Positions 42,648 to 55,041 of a stretch of DNA of 64,000 nt are shown here, in pieces. Below the pieces are notes generated by a model that was not told the origin of the DNA, made no database searches, and worked only from the letters and a program-made list of their open reading frames with translations. The stretch is from NCBI GenBank assembly GCA_946811695.1, contig OX328125.1:105984876-106048875 (forward strand), read 5' to 3'. Both the position numbers and the translations under genes were made by a program. Position 1 is the first letter of the stretch. Every line of letters begins with the position of its first letter. Source of the DNA: Gonocerus acuteangulatus. Lineage: Eukaryota > Arthropoda > Insecta > Hemiptera > Coreidae.

Positions 42648-43586
42648 ACTAGCTGTTACCCGGCGTGCCATGCTACACCTACTTTCTGCATATAGAAAAG
42701 CCTAAATAAATTAGAAACCAAATAAGTATTATTATTACAATCTAATAACACGAATCTGTAACTGTTTCGAACCCGTGACCTCCCAACTGGGAGTCCTGGA
42801 CGACTTTGACCTAACCTATAACACCCCCCGTATCAAGACATACATGTATGCCAAGTTTGGTAAAAATCGGTCTAACGGTGTGGATTTTTATAAAAAGAAA
42901 CAACAACATACAGACAGCAGCTGGTAGACGTTTTTGACCTGGCCTATGACAATCCCCTGATCAAGACCAACCTGTGTGCCCAGTTTGATCAAAATCCGTC
43001 AAACGGTGTCGGTTTGTATAAAGAACAAACATACAGACAGACATCTGGTAGACGTTTTTGACTTAACCTACGACACTCCCCAGATTAAGATCTACATGTG
43101 TACCGAGTTTAGTCTAAGTCGGACGAACGGTGTGGATTTGTATAAGGGACAAACATACAGACAGACAGCTATAAGACGTTTTTGACTTAGCCTACGACAC
43201 TCCCCAGATTAAGATCTACATGTGTACCGAGTTTAGTCAAAACCGGACGAACGGTGTGGATTTGTATAAGGGACAAACATACAGACAGACAGCTGGTAGA
43301 CGTTTTTGACTTAGCCTACGACTCTCCCCAGATTAAGATCTACATGTCTACCGAGTTTAGTCAAAATCGGATGAACGGTATGGATTTGTATAAGGGCCAA
43401 ACATACGGACAGACAGCTGGTAGATTTTTTTGACCTAGCCTAGGAGATTTCTCATATCATGACCTACCATTATTCCAAGTTTGGTCAAAAACGGTCAAAC
43501 GGTGTGGATTTGTATAAGGAACAAACAAACAGACAAACAGACAAACAGAAAAACAGACAGACACGTGATTTTTATATATATAGATT
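42648..43586 (+). mobile_element. Family O repeat, complete, with internal tandem units
   Basis: Begins ACTAGCTGTTACCCGGCGTG and CTACACCTACTTTCTGC, and ends GACACGTGATTTTTATATAT then ATAGAT. Both ends match the 57-kb copy. Between them a 124-bp unit (ACATACAGACAGACAGCTGG ... CGGTGTGGATTTGTATAAGG) repeats about five times. No protein frame is seen. The ACTAGCTGTTACCCG start is typical of a widespread but poorly classified arthropod repeat. Confidence 0.75.
43029..43560. repeat. 124-bp tandem units inside family O
   Basis: ACATAC(A/G)GACAG starts at 43029, 43153, 43277 and 43401, a fixed 124-base period. The last unit is diverged. Confidence 0.9.
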
Positions 43587-43599
43587 CAATTTTAATGTT

Positions 43600-43765
43600 T
43601 TAATTTTTTTTTTTTTATGCCAAACTTTACTATTTTATAAATAATCTTCCCAATTATGTATAGTTTTTTTGTTTATATGGTTCTATATAATTGTTAGCTT
43701 TGTTCGCACATTGACTTCAAGAGCAAATCACCACGTTGTGAACTCTTTAATAAATAAATAGAACA
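43600..43765 (+). mobile_element. LINE 3' end, family P
   Basis: GAGCAAATCACCACGTTGTG, AACTCTTTAATAAATAAATA at 43722-43762 matches the ends at 61383-61435, 49133-49175 (reverse) and 26651-26690 (reverse). GAGC/CTC halves can pair into a short hairpin before the AATA tail. Confidence 0.6.
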
Positions 43766-44165
43766 ATTTTACAGATATATCATGGGATAAAAAAAATCAA
43801 GAGAAAAATGTACCATACGAACAAAACAAAAAAAAACTATAGAAATAGCAGCAAAATTGATTACATTACTTCAGACATACCCAAAGTATTGTTCTTTCAG
43901 TAAATATTATTAAAACATTTTTTTTATGGATTATTAACTTAAGACATGTTTTTGGATTTAATATAGCAGAAAGTAGAGAAAATAAGAATATGAAGGTAGA
44001 AATCCAGCGAATTAATAAAAAGATATATCAACCGGTAGAAATTCTGGTCATTTCTCTATTAAACATTATTAGGGGAATTGATGAAAAATATGAAAGTGAG
44101 AGACCGAAGGGTGTAGTACGGATATTTCATGGCTTGGTAGTGAAAGTAAGTGAAGGGTGCGAGAT
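43766..44165. other. AT-rich spacer
   Basis: The frame at 43990-44247 runs into the LINE tail and has no motif. Confidence 0.35.
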
Positions 44166-44477
44166 TTTTTTTTTTTTATATATATTATATATATATTTTA
44201 TTTATAGAATATTACAATCTACAATTGAACTGTACTTTGTAATTTGATATTAGTTACTTGTCGACGCCTCAGGTGCCACTAGTTGTCAGCCGAATACCTT
44301 CCTTAGGAAGGATTCTAGGGTGACCTGGTGTTACCTTACGCCATCCAACCACACCCTGCGAGGGAGGATTGGAGGCGAATGAGGCATGGCCTGTGATATC
44401 ATGAGGAGAGAAAATATCCATTGATATCACTCTCACTTATTATAATTTCACTGATTTTTTCACTCCACGACACTACA
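44166..44477 (-). mobile_element. Jockey LINE 3' UTR
   Basis: Lies directly downstream of the reverse transcriptase stop on the minus strand and ends in a T-rich (A-rich on its own strand) tail near 44166-44180. A second copy is at 867-1150. CCTTCCTTAGGAAGG inside is palindromic. Confidence 0.75.
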
Positions 44478-45299
<822 letters not shown>

Positions 45300-45635
45300 A
45301 AAAAATTGTCTTTTCCAAAGACAACCTACATATATTCATATGTATTTTGACACGCTGAATCGGAATCCGGAGTCCGCTTGATCCTTGCACGTCAGGTTTA
45401 AGAGCATTTGAAGATCAAATTTCGTATGAAGTCGTTTAAGAAGAAATAACTAGAGCTTCCGTGGTTTTGAGGGTCGCTGAATTCGAATCCGAGGTCTGTT
45501 TCACCCCTTCTGCGCAAAATCAAGGATTGTGTGAAACAGACCTTGGATTCGAATTCAGCGTGTCAAAATACATAAGAATATACGTATGGTGTCTTTGGAA
45601 AATACCAATTTTTTTTTTGTCTGTGCCTGTGTTAT
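45300..45635. mobile_element. Inverted-repeat element, family M, complete
   Basis: The left end (TTTTCCAAAGACAACC, then TATGTATTTTGACACGCTG) and the complement of the right end (TTTTCCAAAGACACC, then TATGTATTTTGACACGCTG) form inverted repeats of about 65 bases. The inside holds GTCGTTTAAGAAGAAATAAC and GAGCTTCCGTGGTTTTGAGG as single copies. No coding capacity. Confidence 0.75.
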
Positions 45636-45747
45636 TAGTCTACAAAAACATTACTCAATATTTCTTATTGATCAGCTTTATTCTTCCCAATGCGTTGCGA
45701 AGCTTTCCATCTAGCAAGGAGCAAGGCTCCTAATACAAAGAGGAGAC

Positions 45748-45940
<193 letters not shown>

Positions 45941-45941
45941 A

Positions 45942-47658
45942 CAGGGTGTCCCGTAAATGTCTAGTCATATTGTGAGGGGTAATAGAGGACCCTTAGGGGA
46001 ACAAAAAATGTTCTATGACGATTTCCCAAATTCTCGCCCATAAGGGAGAAAACGTAGTTTTGTCGTTTTTTCGAGACAAACGTGGTTTTTAAGAGAATAA
46101 TCTTTGTAGCTCCGTCCCAGGTGGTACTACTAGAAAGGGAGTGAAACCAATCGAAAGCTGAATAAATTTACTATAAGACTAGTTGGGAGTAATCGTAAAA
46201 ATGAATGAATGTAAGTATGTATATCTTACCAAAAGAAAGCTATTCTAAATTTCCTGATATTTTATTGATTTTTCTTTCCATCGTTACTCCTCAATGGGCA
46301 GGATCTGAGATTTCCGGGTTTCAGAAAAACTTCTTCATTTAACCAGCTTTCCATTCATGTATCACAACCCTGTGTTATTGAAGTATATGAACGATTTAAG
46401 AACAAAAGTTTAAAAAAAAAACACGGATCTGTGAAAAGAAAATTATATTTTTTTCTTCAGTTTATTCAAAAAGCTGAAGAGAAATATTTATTTGTATAAA
46501 TGTTTACATAAATATTAAGTAAATATTTACTTAAAACAATAAAAAAATTAATTACACGAATTTAAAAAAAAATCCTAAAACAGTAAATAAATAAAATACA
46601 CAATTTGTTAATTACAGTAACTAATAATGGGTCCAGGAGGTGGCCATTAATGAACCCCAACCATACATTAACCTCAAAAATTACTATTTTTACCTTGATC
46701 AAGCATTTGAACATATTTTTACAGGTATTTATTTAGAAAACAAATGCTTAACCTTGAATTGATACTGATGGCTATGCTTGTGAAACTCACTGGGATTCTC
46801 GTGAGCCCATGCGTTTTTGTTGTGGTAATTAAAAATTCTATCCCTCATAAAGAAGATGTACATAGTCCTGTAAAAATGTGTTCAAATGCGTGATATAGGT
46901 AAAAATAATAATTTTTGAGGTTAATGTATGGTTGGGGTTCCTTAATGGCCGCCTCCTGGACCCAGTATTAGTTACCTGAATTAACAAATTCAAAATAAAT
47001 GTGTATTTTATTCATTTACTGTTTTAGGAATTTTTTTTTATATTCGTGGAAGTAATTTTTTTTATTGTTTTAAGTAAATATTTACTTAATATTTATGTAA
47101 ACATTTATAAAAATAAATATTTCTCTTCAGCTTTTTGAATAAACTGAAGAAAAAAATATAATTTTCTTTTCACAGATCCATGTTTTTTTTTTAACTTTTG
47201 TTCTTAAACCGTTCAAATACTCCAATAACACAGGGTTGTGATACATGAATGGAAAGCTGGTTAAATGAAGAAGTTTTTCTGAAACCCGGAAGTCTCAGAT
47301 CCTGCCCATTAAGGAGTGACGATGGAAAGAAATATCAATATAATATCAGGAAATTTAGAATAGCTTTCTTTTTGTAAGATATACATACTTACATTCATTC
47401 ATTTTTACGTTTACTTCCAACTAGTCTTATAGTACATTTACTCAGCTTTCGATTGGTTTCACTCCCTTTCTAGTAGTACCACCTGGGACAGAGGTACAAA
47501 GATTATTCTCTTAAAAACCACGTTTGTCTCGAAAAAACGACAAAACTACGTTTTCTCCCTTATGGGCGAGAATTCGGGAAATCGTCATAGATCATTTTTT
47601 GTTGCCCTAAGGGTCCTCTATCACCCCTCACAATATGACTAGACATTTACGGGACACC

Positions 47659-47661
<3 letters not shown>
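45942..47661. mobile_element. 1.72-kb foldback element with long inverted repeats
   Basis: The tips are CAGGGTGTCCCGTAAATGTC and its complement, flanked on both sides by TA. The left arm (45942-46725, about 784 bp) and right arm (46867-47661, about 795 bp) are inverted copies, highly similar along their whole length with scattered changes. The loop is about 141 bp. There is no transposase frame. TA target and tip suggest the Tc1/mariner group acting in trans. It sits inside a TA microsatellite that continues on both sides. Confidence 0.92.
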
Positions 47662-47725
<64 letters not shown>

Positions 47726-47735
47726 TATATATATA

Positions 47736-47783
<48 letters not shown>
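47662..47783. repeat. (TA)n microsatellite, right part
   Basis: Continuation of the 45750-45940 tract beyond the foldback element, with an AGG and a TTT interruption. Confidence 0.95.
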
Positions 47784-47787
<4 letters not shown>

Positions 47788-48774
47788 GGACGAATTTGTC
47801 TCGGCGGTAGAGAGGGGGGGCCTTGAGTTCTAAACTCCGGTGAGCATTAAGGATTTTAAATGGGACAAATGTTTGTCTGATGTAAATGTTGTAGACTTAA
47901 AATTTATAAAATGATTGACAGGTATTAATTCGGTTTTAATTCCGCCAGAATATATATATATCTTGAAGAAGCTGGGTCAGAATAAAATATTTATAAGCAA
48001 CTATAACTTCCATTGTGAATTAATGTCCGATATTAGTACAAAATGGAAGAATATTTTTTTTATTGTATTTATCTACAGTATTTTTGCATAATAAAATTAA
48101 ATAGATCTGCAAATCAAGCTTGAAGTGAATATAGAATAGAAATGAGACTAGGAAGATATAGGCATGACAGGAGACCTAGGAGTGTTGTGGTGTTCCGGGT
48201 GGTGCAATCAGTAAGTCGAGGAAGGACTCAGGACCTTGGTCTTCGAAGGACTCTCTCTCTACATCATCACATTTACCTTCAGGATCCTTAGTCCTATATC
48301 TAAATAAATACGATTCATTCAAATAGAAGAAGTTTCTATACTAGTAAAAAAATAAAGAAATAAAATAAATAATAATAACTGTAAACCAAAAGTATATGTT
48401 TTCCTAGAAAATACAAACGTGAGTGTGAGATAAATGAGATAGGGCAATGATGTTCTGGAAGCTGTTTGCCCTATAGCCCAATCCATCAATCTCTTTCATT
48501 GGGTTTCGAAGAATCAAGAGAAACAGTTAATAAAACGCATGGGTTGGTAGCCTGAGTTATATACGGATTGAAAAAGCTGACAGCTTACTGAGCTGAATAA
48601 TTTTAACTTGCTCTGTTCTAAAACTTTTTTTATATATTTTTCATCGCAGAAATGATAAAAGCGAAAAAAAATTCCGGATAAAACACACTGCAAACACTAT
48701 TTTACTGTACCTAGGCTTCAAAGAGTGTGGCCCTCTTGTATTAATAATGTATTTAAAAAAAAAAAAAAACAATT
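47784..48774. other. No recognisable feature
   Basis: About 1 kb. The patch at 48150-48300 (GTGGTGCAATCAGTAAG, GGACTCAGGACC) looks faintly SINE-like but has no proper A and B boxes. Confidence 0.35.
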
Positions 48775-48925
48775 TTAAAAACACAGCAATCTGCTTTATT
48801 GGGTGCTCTGAATGTTTCACGTCATATGTCTCCTCTTCAGGGGGAATTGGTTACAGAGAAGTTGATCCTTAATCTAGCATAACCTTTCACAGGTAGGGCC
48901 ACGTCAAGACTCAGAAAATAAATAT
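48775..48925 (-). mobile_element. Hammerhead-like repeat, family G
   Basis: The minus strand has GACGTGGCCCTACCTG, CCCCTGAAGAGG, TGACGTGAAACATTC, then AGAGCACCCAATAAAG. The core boxes CUGAAGA and GAAA are intact. Stem II is partly lost. Confidence 0.6.
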
Positions 48926-48964
48926 AGCCATTGCACGGAATTGATACATTCTTGGTTAAATTCT

Positions 48965-49080
48965 CATAAAAAAAAGGCGTAATATGACGCGAAACACGTA
49001 GAGCACCTAATAAAAATTATTAGTGTGAAGTTAAAGTGTTTTTTTTTTTTTTTAAATACATGATCTTCCACATGATTAAA
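48965..49080 (+). mobile_element. Hammerhead-like repeat, family G, 3' part
   Basis: GGCGTAATATGACGCGAAAC keeps a perfect GCGU/ACGC stem II and GAAACACGTAGAGCACC, then AATAAA. The 5' core box CUGAAGA is missing. It lies head to head with the copy at 48775-48925. Confidence 0.55.
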
Positions 49081-49129
49081 AATTAATTTTTGACAATATT
49101 TAGAAATGATATGACATAACAATGATTAT

Positions 49130-49380
49130 TATTTATTTATTGAGAGCTCACAACGAAGTGATTCATTCTTTTTGTCTAATTGCGAACAAAAATAAATATT
49201 ACATATCACTTCATAAACATATACAATGGCTAAAGAAACAATATAAGCGCTTCAGGTCAAATAAAAATCAAAATCCTAACAAAAACATCAAATAAAAAGA
49301 CCTCGGAATAAGGATTTGGTTTAAAGTTGTAATATTTTCTAAAGGATTCATTATTAAAATACATTTTATTCAGAATATTA
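49130..49380 (-). mobile_element. LINE 3' end, family P
   Basis: The minus strand ends AATCACTTCGTTGTGAGC, then TCTCAATAAATAAATA, preceded by TTTGTTCGCAATTAG as in the 43.7-kb copy. Confidence 0.6.
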
Positions 49381-49566
49381 ATTGGTACATTTATGTTTTA
49401 GTTCCTTTCCTGTACTATAAATAATATTTGTTCGCTTTGTCTCTAGGTAACAACCCTTATCTAAAAAAGATGTCTTTCTTTCTTCTAAAGAAAAGTCATC
49501 AACTCCTTGAGTGAACAGAAATATTTTTATGAGTTCCTTATGTCTTCTGGAAAACTGCCATATCTA
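49381..49566 (-). pseudogene. Unassigned coding-like frame next to a LINE tail
   Basis: The minus-strand frame of about 62 codons has protein-like content: FSRRHKELIKIFLFTQGVDD, FSLEERKTSFLDKGC, then a stop at 49378-49380. It starts after an in-frame TAG. It lies 5' of a family P LINE end, so it may be the end of that element's ORF2. It does not visibly resemble the family P C-terminus at 60.8 kb, so a host exon cannot be excluded. Confidence 0.3.
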
Positions 49567-49921
49567 TTATAGAGTTTAGAGATTCATTTACCTCTAGAAA
49601 ATATGATAACACTATATTGGTTTTTTTAGAAGAGGATTTATAAGATATCAATCTAAAATATTAACCATGATCTTTGCCGAGGTCTAAATAGGTAATTATT
49701 TATTTGAAAAAAATCTGTCTAGGTATATAATATTTTTTTTTTTTTAAATTAAACACACAGTTCTAAAGAGGAAAAATATTATTTTACGAAATAATCTTTA
49801 TAATATGTTATTATTTAAGAAAAAAAAATACAAATGTTTTATACAATCGAAAAATTCTTCCAGCTTCAATGTCTTATAGTGAAAAGAATATAAAGTGTAT
49901 TTTATCTATTGATAGAATTTA

Positions 49922-49985
49922 GTTTTGGGAGCATCTGAAGAGTGTCCATATAACACGAAACATTCTATTTGAAAAGTCTAAAAGA
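49922..49985 (+). mobile_element. Hammerhead-like motif, canonical stem II
   Basis: CTGAAGA is followed by GTGT, a 7-base loop, ACAC and GAAAC, so stem II is perfect and closes with the normal G-C pair. ACATTC has lost the ACATGT palindrome, and stem I pairing is poor. An old relative of family G. Confidence 0.4.
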
Positions 49986-51251
49986 AGATTTCTTACATTT
50001 TAGGAAAATAAATATGATTTTTTTGTAAATTTTGGCAACTTTTGTAAAGAGTAAATAAGTTAATATAGAAATTGGTGTTCAATAACCCAACCACATTTTT
50101 AAAACACGAGACCTCTTTCTTATTGTAAAAAGAATCCTCAGCAATTTTAGTCGAACAGAACCGAAAAATTTGCTCAAGAAATAGGAGAAACCAATTTAAA
50201 TAAGAACATCAACACACAAAAATAGATCAAAGTTTTGTTACAAAAGTCAAAGGATATTAAGTTTCTGAGAAATTTTAAATCAAAGGTATTGTAGTCGAAA
50301 GCAGGGAGGAAGGACAGGGAACTGAATTCTAGCATTCTCTGAAGATGACAAAAATGCAATTGAAAGTTAAAGCTAGTTAGATAACATTAACTTCGGAGAT
50401 CCCAAAACATATTTATTGTAAAGTATTTGTGTAAAATAAATGTCGTATGGAAATTTAGCTGGTTTTGAGGAACCAATAGTTCTTAACTATTATTAATTTT
50501 ATTTTTTGGGATTTTGAAGGTTTAAATTTGGATAAATATTTTTTTCCAATAAAGAAACAATTGGATAAAACCAACAAACTGATATCTTAACAGATAATTA
50601 ACGAATAGTGATATTTCAAATGTCACATTTAATAGAACCGTAAGTAAATCCTAGTGAAAAATTCGATAAATGACATCATCAGAGGTTATAATTAGTGCAC
50701 AAATTAATTGCTCCGAAATACAATAAGAAAAAATACCAAAAAGAAATTTATCAATGCCAGGAATACAATAACGTTTTATTTATTATTATCTGCCAAAGAA
50801 CACACTCTAGACACATGACAGAACATTTTGCAAACTGGGACATATTTTACAGACTCTTTTTTAAGAATAGTTTTAAAGAAAAAAAAATCCGAAACGTATA
50901 ATATTAAGAAAAATTGAAGAGATCCTAAATAAATATACTTAATTATATATATATTTTTTTTTACGTATATCTTATTTTTATTTTATTTTTTTTTTAAATT
51001 GTCTCTTTTGTAGAAAAGAAATAAGGAAAAGTAACACACTTGAATAGTGGAATAAACTACAGAAAAAAGTTTAATAAATCCATTTTTGGGGGAAATTTCT
51101 CTTTCTTTGAGAAAGACTTAGTTTAGTATGAAAATGTTTGGAAAAGTCAATATGTTTTGAATTTGGATTAATTTTTTGTATCGTTCCAACAAAAGTGATT
51201 CATTTTAGTTTGGACGATAAATAGGGTAAAATAAAAGGACTAACAGAACTT

Positions 51252-51255
<4 letters not shown>
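49986..51255. other. AT-rich spacer
   Basis: Over 1.2 kb without a recognised feature. Frames at 50174-50901 are AT-driven. Confidence 0.35.

Positions 51256-51320
<65 letters not shown>
51256..51320. repeat. Poly-A, 65 bases
   Basis: Long uninterrupted A run. The upstream body was not identified. Confidence 0.97.
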
Positions 51321-51323
<3 letters not shown>

Positions 51324-51711
51324 CCCATCCTACAAAACGCGTTTAGACAAATTTAAGAATTAATTTTTGAATAAAACTTTAATGTCAATTTATTCGTTAT
51401 TAAGTTAAGTAAACATTTCCAAAAAAAAATCAATAACGAGTAACACTGACTAAATCAGAAAATGTCATAAAATTAAGAGTGGAATAAGTGAGAAAAATTC
51501 GTTTCAGATGTATTTACACTACTTAGGACAGGTTTAAAAAATGGTAGTAAAGGTAAGGGGAATATTTCATGATGTGGGAATATGTTATATGCTAGTGTTT
51601 AGAAAAAATAACTATACTTTTAAGTAGCTGGGTTGCAATACCTAAGGAAAATTCGATTTCCTAAATTTTGTTTCTATGGAGATGTACTATAAATCGAAGA
51701 TTGCTCAGTTT
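51321..51711. other. AT-rich spacer
   Basis: Nothing recognised. Confidence 0.35.
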
Positions 51712-51913
51712 TTATTTTTTTTTTTTTTATTTATTTTTTTTTTTTTTTTACGGCGCATCTACTTCTAGGTCATTAGCGCCGACATCCAGGGTACAGCGAG
51801 GAACTTTCCCAACGAGCCTTGAGATGTGAAAATTCCTGCTGGAGGTGGGGATCGAACCCACCATCTCTCGCTTATGAATCCAAGGCGCTAACCATTAGAC
51901 CACGGGAGACCCC
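51712..51913 (-). mobile_element. tRNA-derived SINE, family D, full length
   Basis: On the minus strand: GTCTCCCGTGGTCTAATGG, a tRNA A box and D arm, then GTGGGTTCGATCCCCACC, a perfect B box with T stem. CTGTACCCTGGATGTCGGC and GCTAATGACCTAGAAGTAG, GATGCGCCGT follow, with poly-A. The acceptor stem does not pair and there is a SINE body, so it is not a tRNA gene. Confidence 0.85.
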
Positions 51914-51944
51914 CTCAGTTTTTATTATTATTATTATTATTTTA

Positions 51945-52229
51945 TCAGCTGGCTAAAAGCCCATCGTCAGAGGTTAGTAAAGCGGAAGGAGACACGTAGG
52001 AATAAGGCGGAAACAGTTGAGCAAGAGATTCAACAGGTGGCTTGAACCACATGACAGCAGTAAAATCGTTAAGGGCTATTTTAGGGAAGTTCAACGACTC
52101 GCCGAACGGACAGCTCCGTACATTAAACCCGGCTCGCTTTGAAGCAGCAATTAATCCCTGGACATTTTTTTTTTTTTTTTTTTTTTTGAAATGGTATTTT
52201 ATGGATTTCAACAATATCTTTATGGACAA
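51945..52229. other. Unassigned patch of near-average GC
   Basis: Open on both strands (minus: KRAGFNVRSCPFGESLNFPK; plus: SLRAILGKFNDSPNGQL) up to a T run at 52166. The composition differs from the flanks. No family recognised. It could be a piece of a retrotransposon. Confidence 0.25.
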
Positions 52230-52283
52230 TATCTACGCTCTGAGAAATATAGTTTTAAAATATTAGCCTGACTGAGATTCAGT

Positions 52284-52316
<33 letters not shown>

Positions 52317-52747
52317 CAAATCTCTCCTATTCAATATTTCTAAACAATTTCCTCTATAGTTCTATTTTAAATAATATTTCTGAACTACTAAGTAGCTAAA
52401 TGAAAGCAAAAAACTTTGAAAAATTGCACTAGTTCCCTTTCTGAACATGATCCGATTCATATTTTATTTACACAAAATCTTAAGGTTATAGGGTATTTAA
52501 AAAAATAGAATAAATGGATTTATTTTTGGGAAATTCAATGTTACAACCTTTCGCAATTATTACATCATTCATAACTATATAATAAATCAATAGAGAAGAT
52601 TTTTGGTCGGATTTTAAAAAAACGTTTGCTATTTATCTCTAAGAAAATCCCACTTAAATTCTTGAAGTCCAATCGGAATAATGCAACTTAGTGGACACGT
52701 TTCAAACGAAAATTTGTTCAAAAAATAAGACTATTAAATGAAAAATT
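52230..52747. other. AT-rich spacer with T runs
   Basis: Includes about 29 T at 52288-52316. Nothing else. Confidence 0.35.
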
Positions 52748-52945
52748 GTCCGTGAGCACTTAACATTCCGTGCCAAAGGTCGTGGGTTCGATTCCCACTA
52801 TGGGGGTTGTGGCTTTTCTTTAGAAAAAAAAGAATAGGCATCAGCCCTATCCTGGCTAGAAAAGGGTGGTAACCTATATATAATCCGTCCCAAAATTCTT
52901 AATAATAATGGACATTAAAATTTATATAAATAAATGAAACTCGTC
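52748..52945 (+). mobile_element. SINE family E
   Basis: CCGTGAGCACTTAAC, CCAAAGGTCGTGGGTTCG, GGGTGGTAACCTATATATAA and AATAATGGACATTAAAA. It starts within the tRNA-like head. Confidence 0.8.
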
Positions 52946-53870
52946 AAATAAAACAGCTGTGGCTGGATGAGAACTGACGTCACTTGAAAAACAGCTGAGT
53001 TCAAAAACCTTTAAGCTAACGGCCATGTACTCCCAGCTATATGCTCCTTTCATTCATTGATAAAATTTTATTCCCCAATAATAAGATTGTTTCTGACGGT
53101 GAATTTTCGACTTTTTTGGGGGAAATATAATGAAGAAATTAATATTTCGTATAAATAAATTATCCGCTTTTAAAATCAAAAGAATGATAGATAAAACCTA
53201 TCCCCATTGATCAGAGAATTTAAACAGAATTATATATAGGAATTAATTAATTATAATAAATCAGTAGAACATTTCTTACGAATCGCTTATTCAATGGCTG
53301 GTGAATATTTAACATATTTAAAAATCTCCCAAAAAAATATTAGGGGTCAATGAAAAAGTGTTGGATTTGTGAGGCAACCAGAACACACATTGTAATTCAC
53401 TTCCTTGTAAGATAAGAAGGCGCGACCACATTTCATATTTATAGTGTTCTTGGAATTCACATCGGGTCGGGGCCATAAGCAAAGGTGAAAGCAGACCATT
53501 TTATTTTTTATTTTTCTAAAAGGTCACACTTTAAAGGGGTTTGTTTTCTTTTTTTTTTGATTACGTTATTTAAAGTTTATTTTTTATTGTTTCAAAATTT
53601 CGCTTGGATTCTACAAGTTTCAGAACGAAAATCGTCCCAAAATAAAATATTATATAGTTGTTTTGCTTGATTTTTAGGGACACGAACTTAATTATTTATA
53701 TTTATTTATAACAATTCTTCTAGAATATGACTCAATATATATTTTACTTTCTTATTTTTTATTTCCCCCCTAATATAATAAAAATACATAAAATAAAGAA
53801 ATGATTTAATACAAATGGTGTACTACTTTGACGAACCCCTACCTTCGAAAAGAAACAAGAAGAAAGTCAA

Positions 53871-53876
<6 letters not shown>
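52946..53876. other. AT-rich spacer
   Basis: Nothing recognised. The frame at 53485-53670 is AT-driven. Confidence 0.35.

Positions 53877-53932
<56 letters not shown>
53877..53932. repeat. (TA)n microsatellite
   Basis: Uninterrupted TA run. Confidence 0.95.
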
Positions 53933-53937
<5 letters not shown>

Positions 53938-54348
53938 GCAGCCGTTTTGGAATACACATAAGGGGACCTTTAGCAAAGATGAAAGCATGGAAGTTTAATT
54001 TTTTTTTTTCTAAAGGGTTACACGTTAATGTTTTTTTTTTTTTTTAATAAAATGATTTAAAGAATTTTATTAATATTGTTTCTTGATTTAGTTTGCTTCC
54101 TAATAGTTTAATACTGCAAATCGCTCAATTGCAGGTTTTTTAAATCAAATCAACAAAATTTTGTTGTTTACACTTGGTTTCCTAAGGCACGAATTGAATT
54201 TAATTATTGCTGTTTTTCATGTACTAGTTGTTTCGGAGTTTCTTTTTGTTTTGTGATGACTCAAAATGTATAGCCTCTTTATTATTATTATTGAAGAAGA
54301 AGACAATTATGGAATAAGTATTTGTGATAAATAATAATGGTACTCACC

Positions 54349-54700
54349 GTTATCCTGTGTTCAATATTGCACAAGTTCCACAAATATGAGGTCAATAACT
54401 AACAATCAGTAAAACACAAAAACACACAAAAGTACTGAGTATCCCAGTCGCTGGCGGTGAGATGGTCGTCTCTCGGAAGAAGAAGAAGTCAACCGCCGAT
54501 TTAAGGGAGGACGCGGATGAAACGCGAAGACGTGAGTACGAGTCGAGATGACAGACGATACTGAGGATAAAACTGAACAAGCGTGCTGCCGTTACGGCGT
54601 CCCGTGACGGACTGAAGCCAGGAAAGCGGAGAGGGGAGGAGGCCCTCGCTTTCACCGGGTCAAGTTTAGTCATCCCTCCCACAAACCCCTGAGGGCAGAT
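54349..54700. promoter_or_regulatory. CpG-rich patch with possible first exons
   Basis: Between 54430 and 54680 I count roughly two dozen CpG, far denser than anywhere else in the window. On the plus strand ATG at 54461 opens MVVSRKKKKSTADLREDADE and meets GTGAGTAC, a strong donor-like site, near 54530. On the minus strand the patch reads out into AACGGTGAGTACC at 54345-54357, another strong donor-like site. This would fit the 5' end of a host gene or a bidirectional promoter. It could also be the 5' end of a retroelement. Confidence 0.35.
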
Positions 54701-54738
54701 ATCCCGAAATCCCGATATTAGGGTCAGGGGAAGACTGG

Positions 54739-55041
54739 ATGAGGAGGACGACAGTCCTGGAGAAGCTGTCAAACCTGACGAGATGGGTCCGTCTAGGAAT
54801 GTTGTGTTTTGGATGGTGTGTATTCGAAGGTCGGATGTCTTTCAATGAACTTGGTCCAGATAAAATGAGTCCAAGTCAAACCGTTCCTTGTACTTGGAAA
54901 ACACTTCCTTTTACTGGGCAAACATCTTTCAGGTGTCCTTCAACTCGCATAAGCAACATTTCGCAACTCCGGATATTTTTTTGTAAAGATCAAGGAGAAA
55001 AAAACACCTGTTTTGAGGACGATTTTGCAAATATTTCTTAA
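54739..55041 (+). CDS. Hypothetical protein or exon (doubtful)
   Basis: ATG at 54739 opens a 100-codon frame starting MRRTTVLEKLSNLTRWVRLG, with later CTWKTLPFTG and DQGEKNTCFEDD. It lies directly beside the CpG-rich patch and its composition is less AT-biased than the surroundings. No domain is recognised. A frame at 54392-54772 on the opposite strand overlaps its start and is serine-rich, so the strand is not certain. Confidence 0.25.
   Translation: MRRTTVLEKLSNLTRWVRLGMLCFGWCVFEGRMSFNELGPDKMSPSQTVPCTWKTLPFTGQTSFRCPSTRISNISQLRIFFCKDQGEKNTCFEDDFANIS

Noticed and set aside
48150..48300. Possible SINE head
   Set aside because: No convincing A or B box and no second copy in the window.
51841..51913. 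tRNA gene on the minus strand
   Set aside because: A and B boxes are good but the acceptor stem does not pair and a SINE body with poly-A follows.
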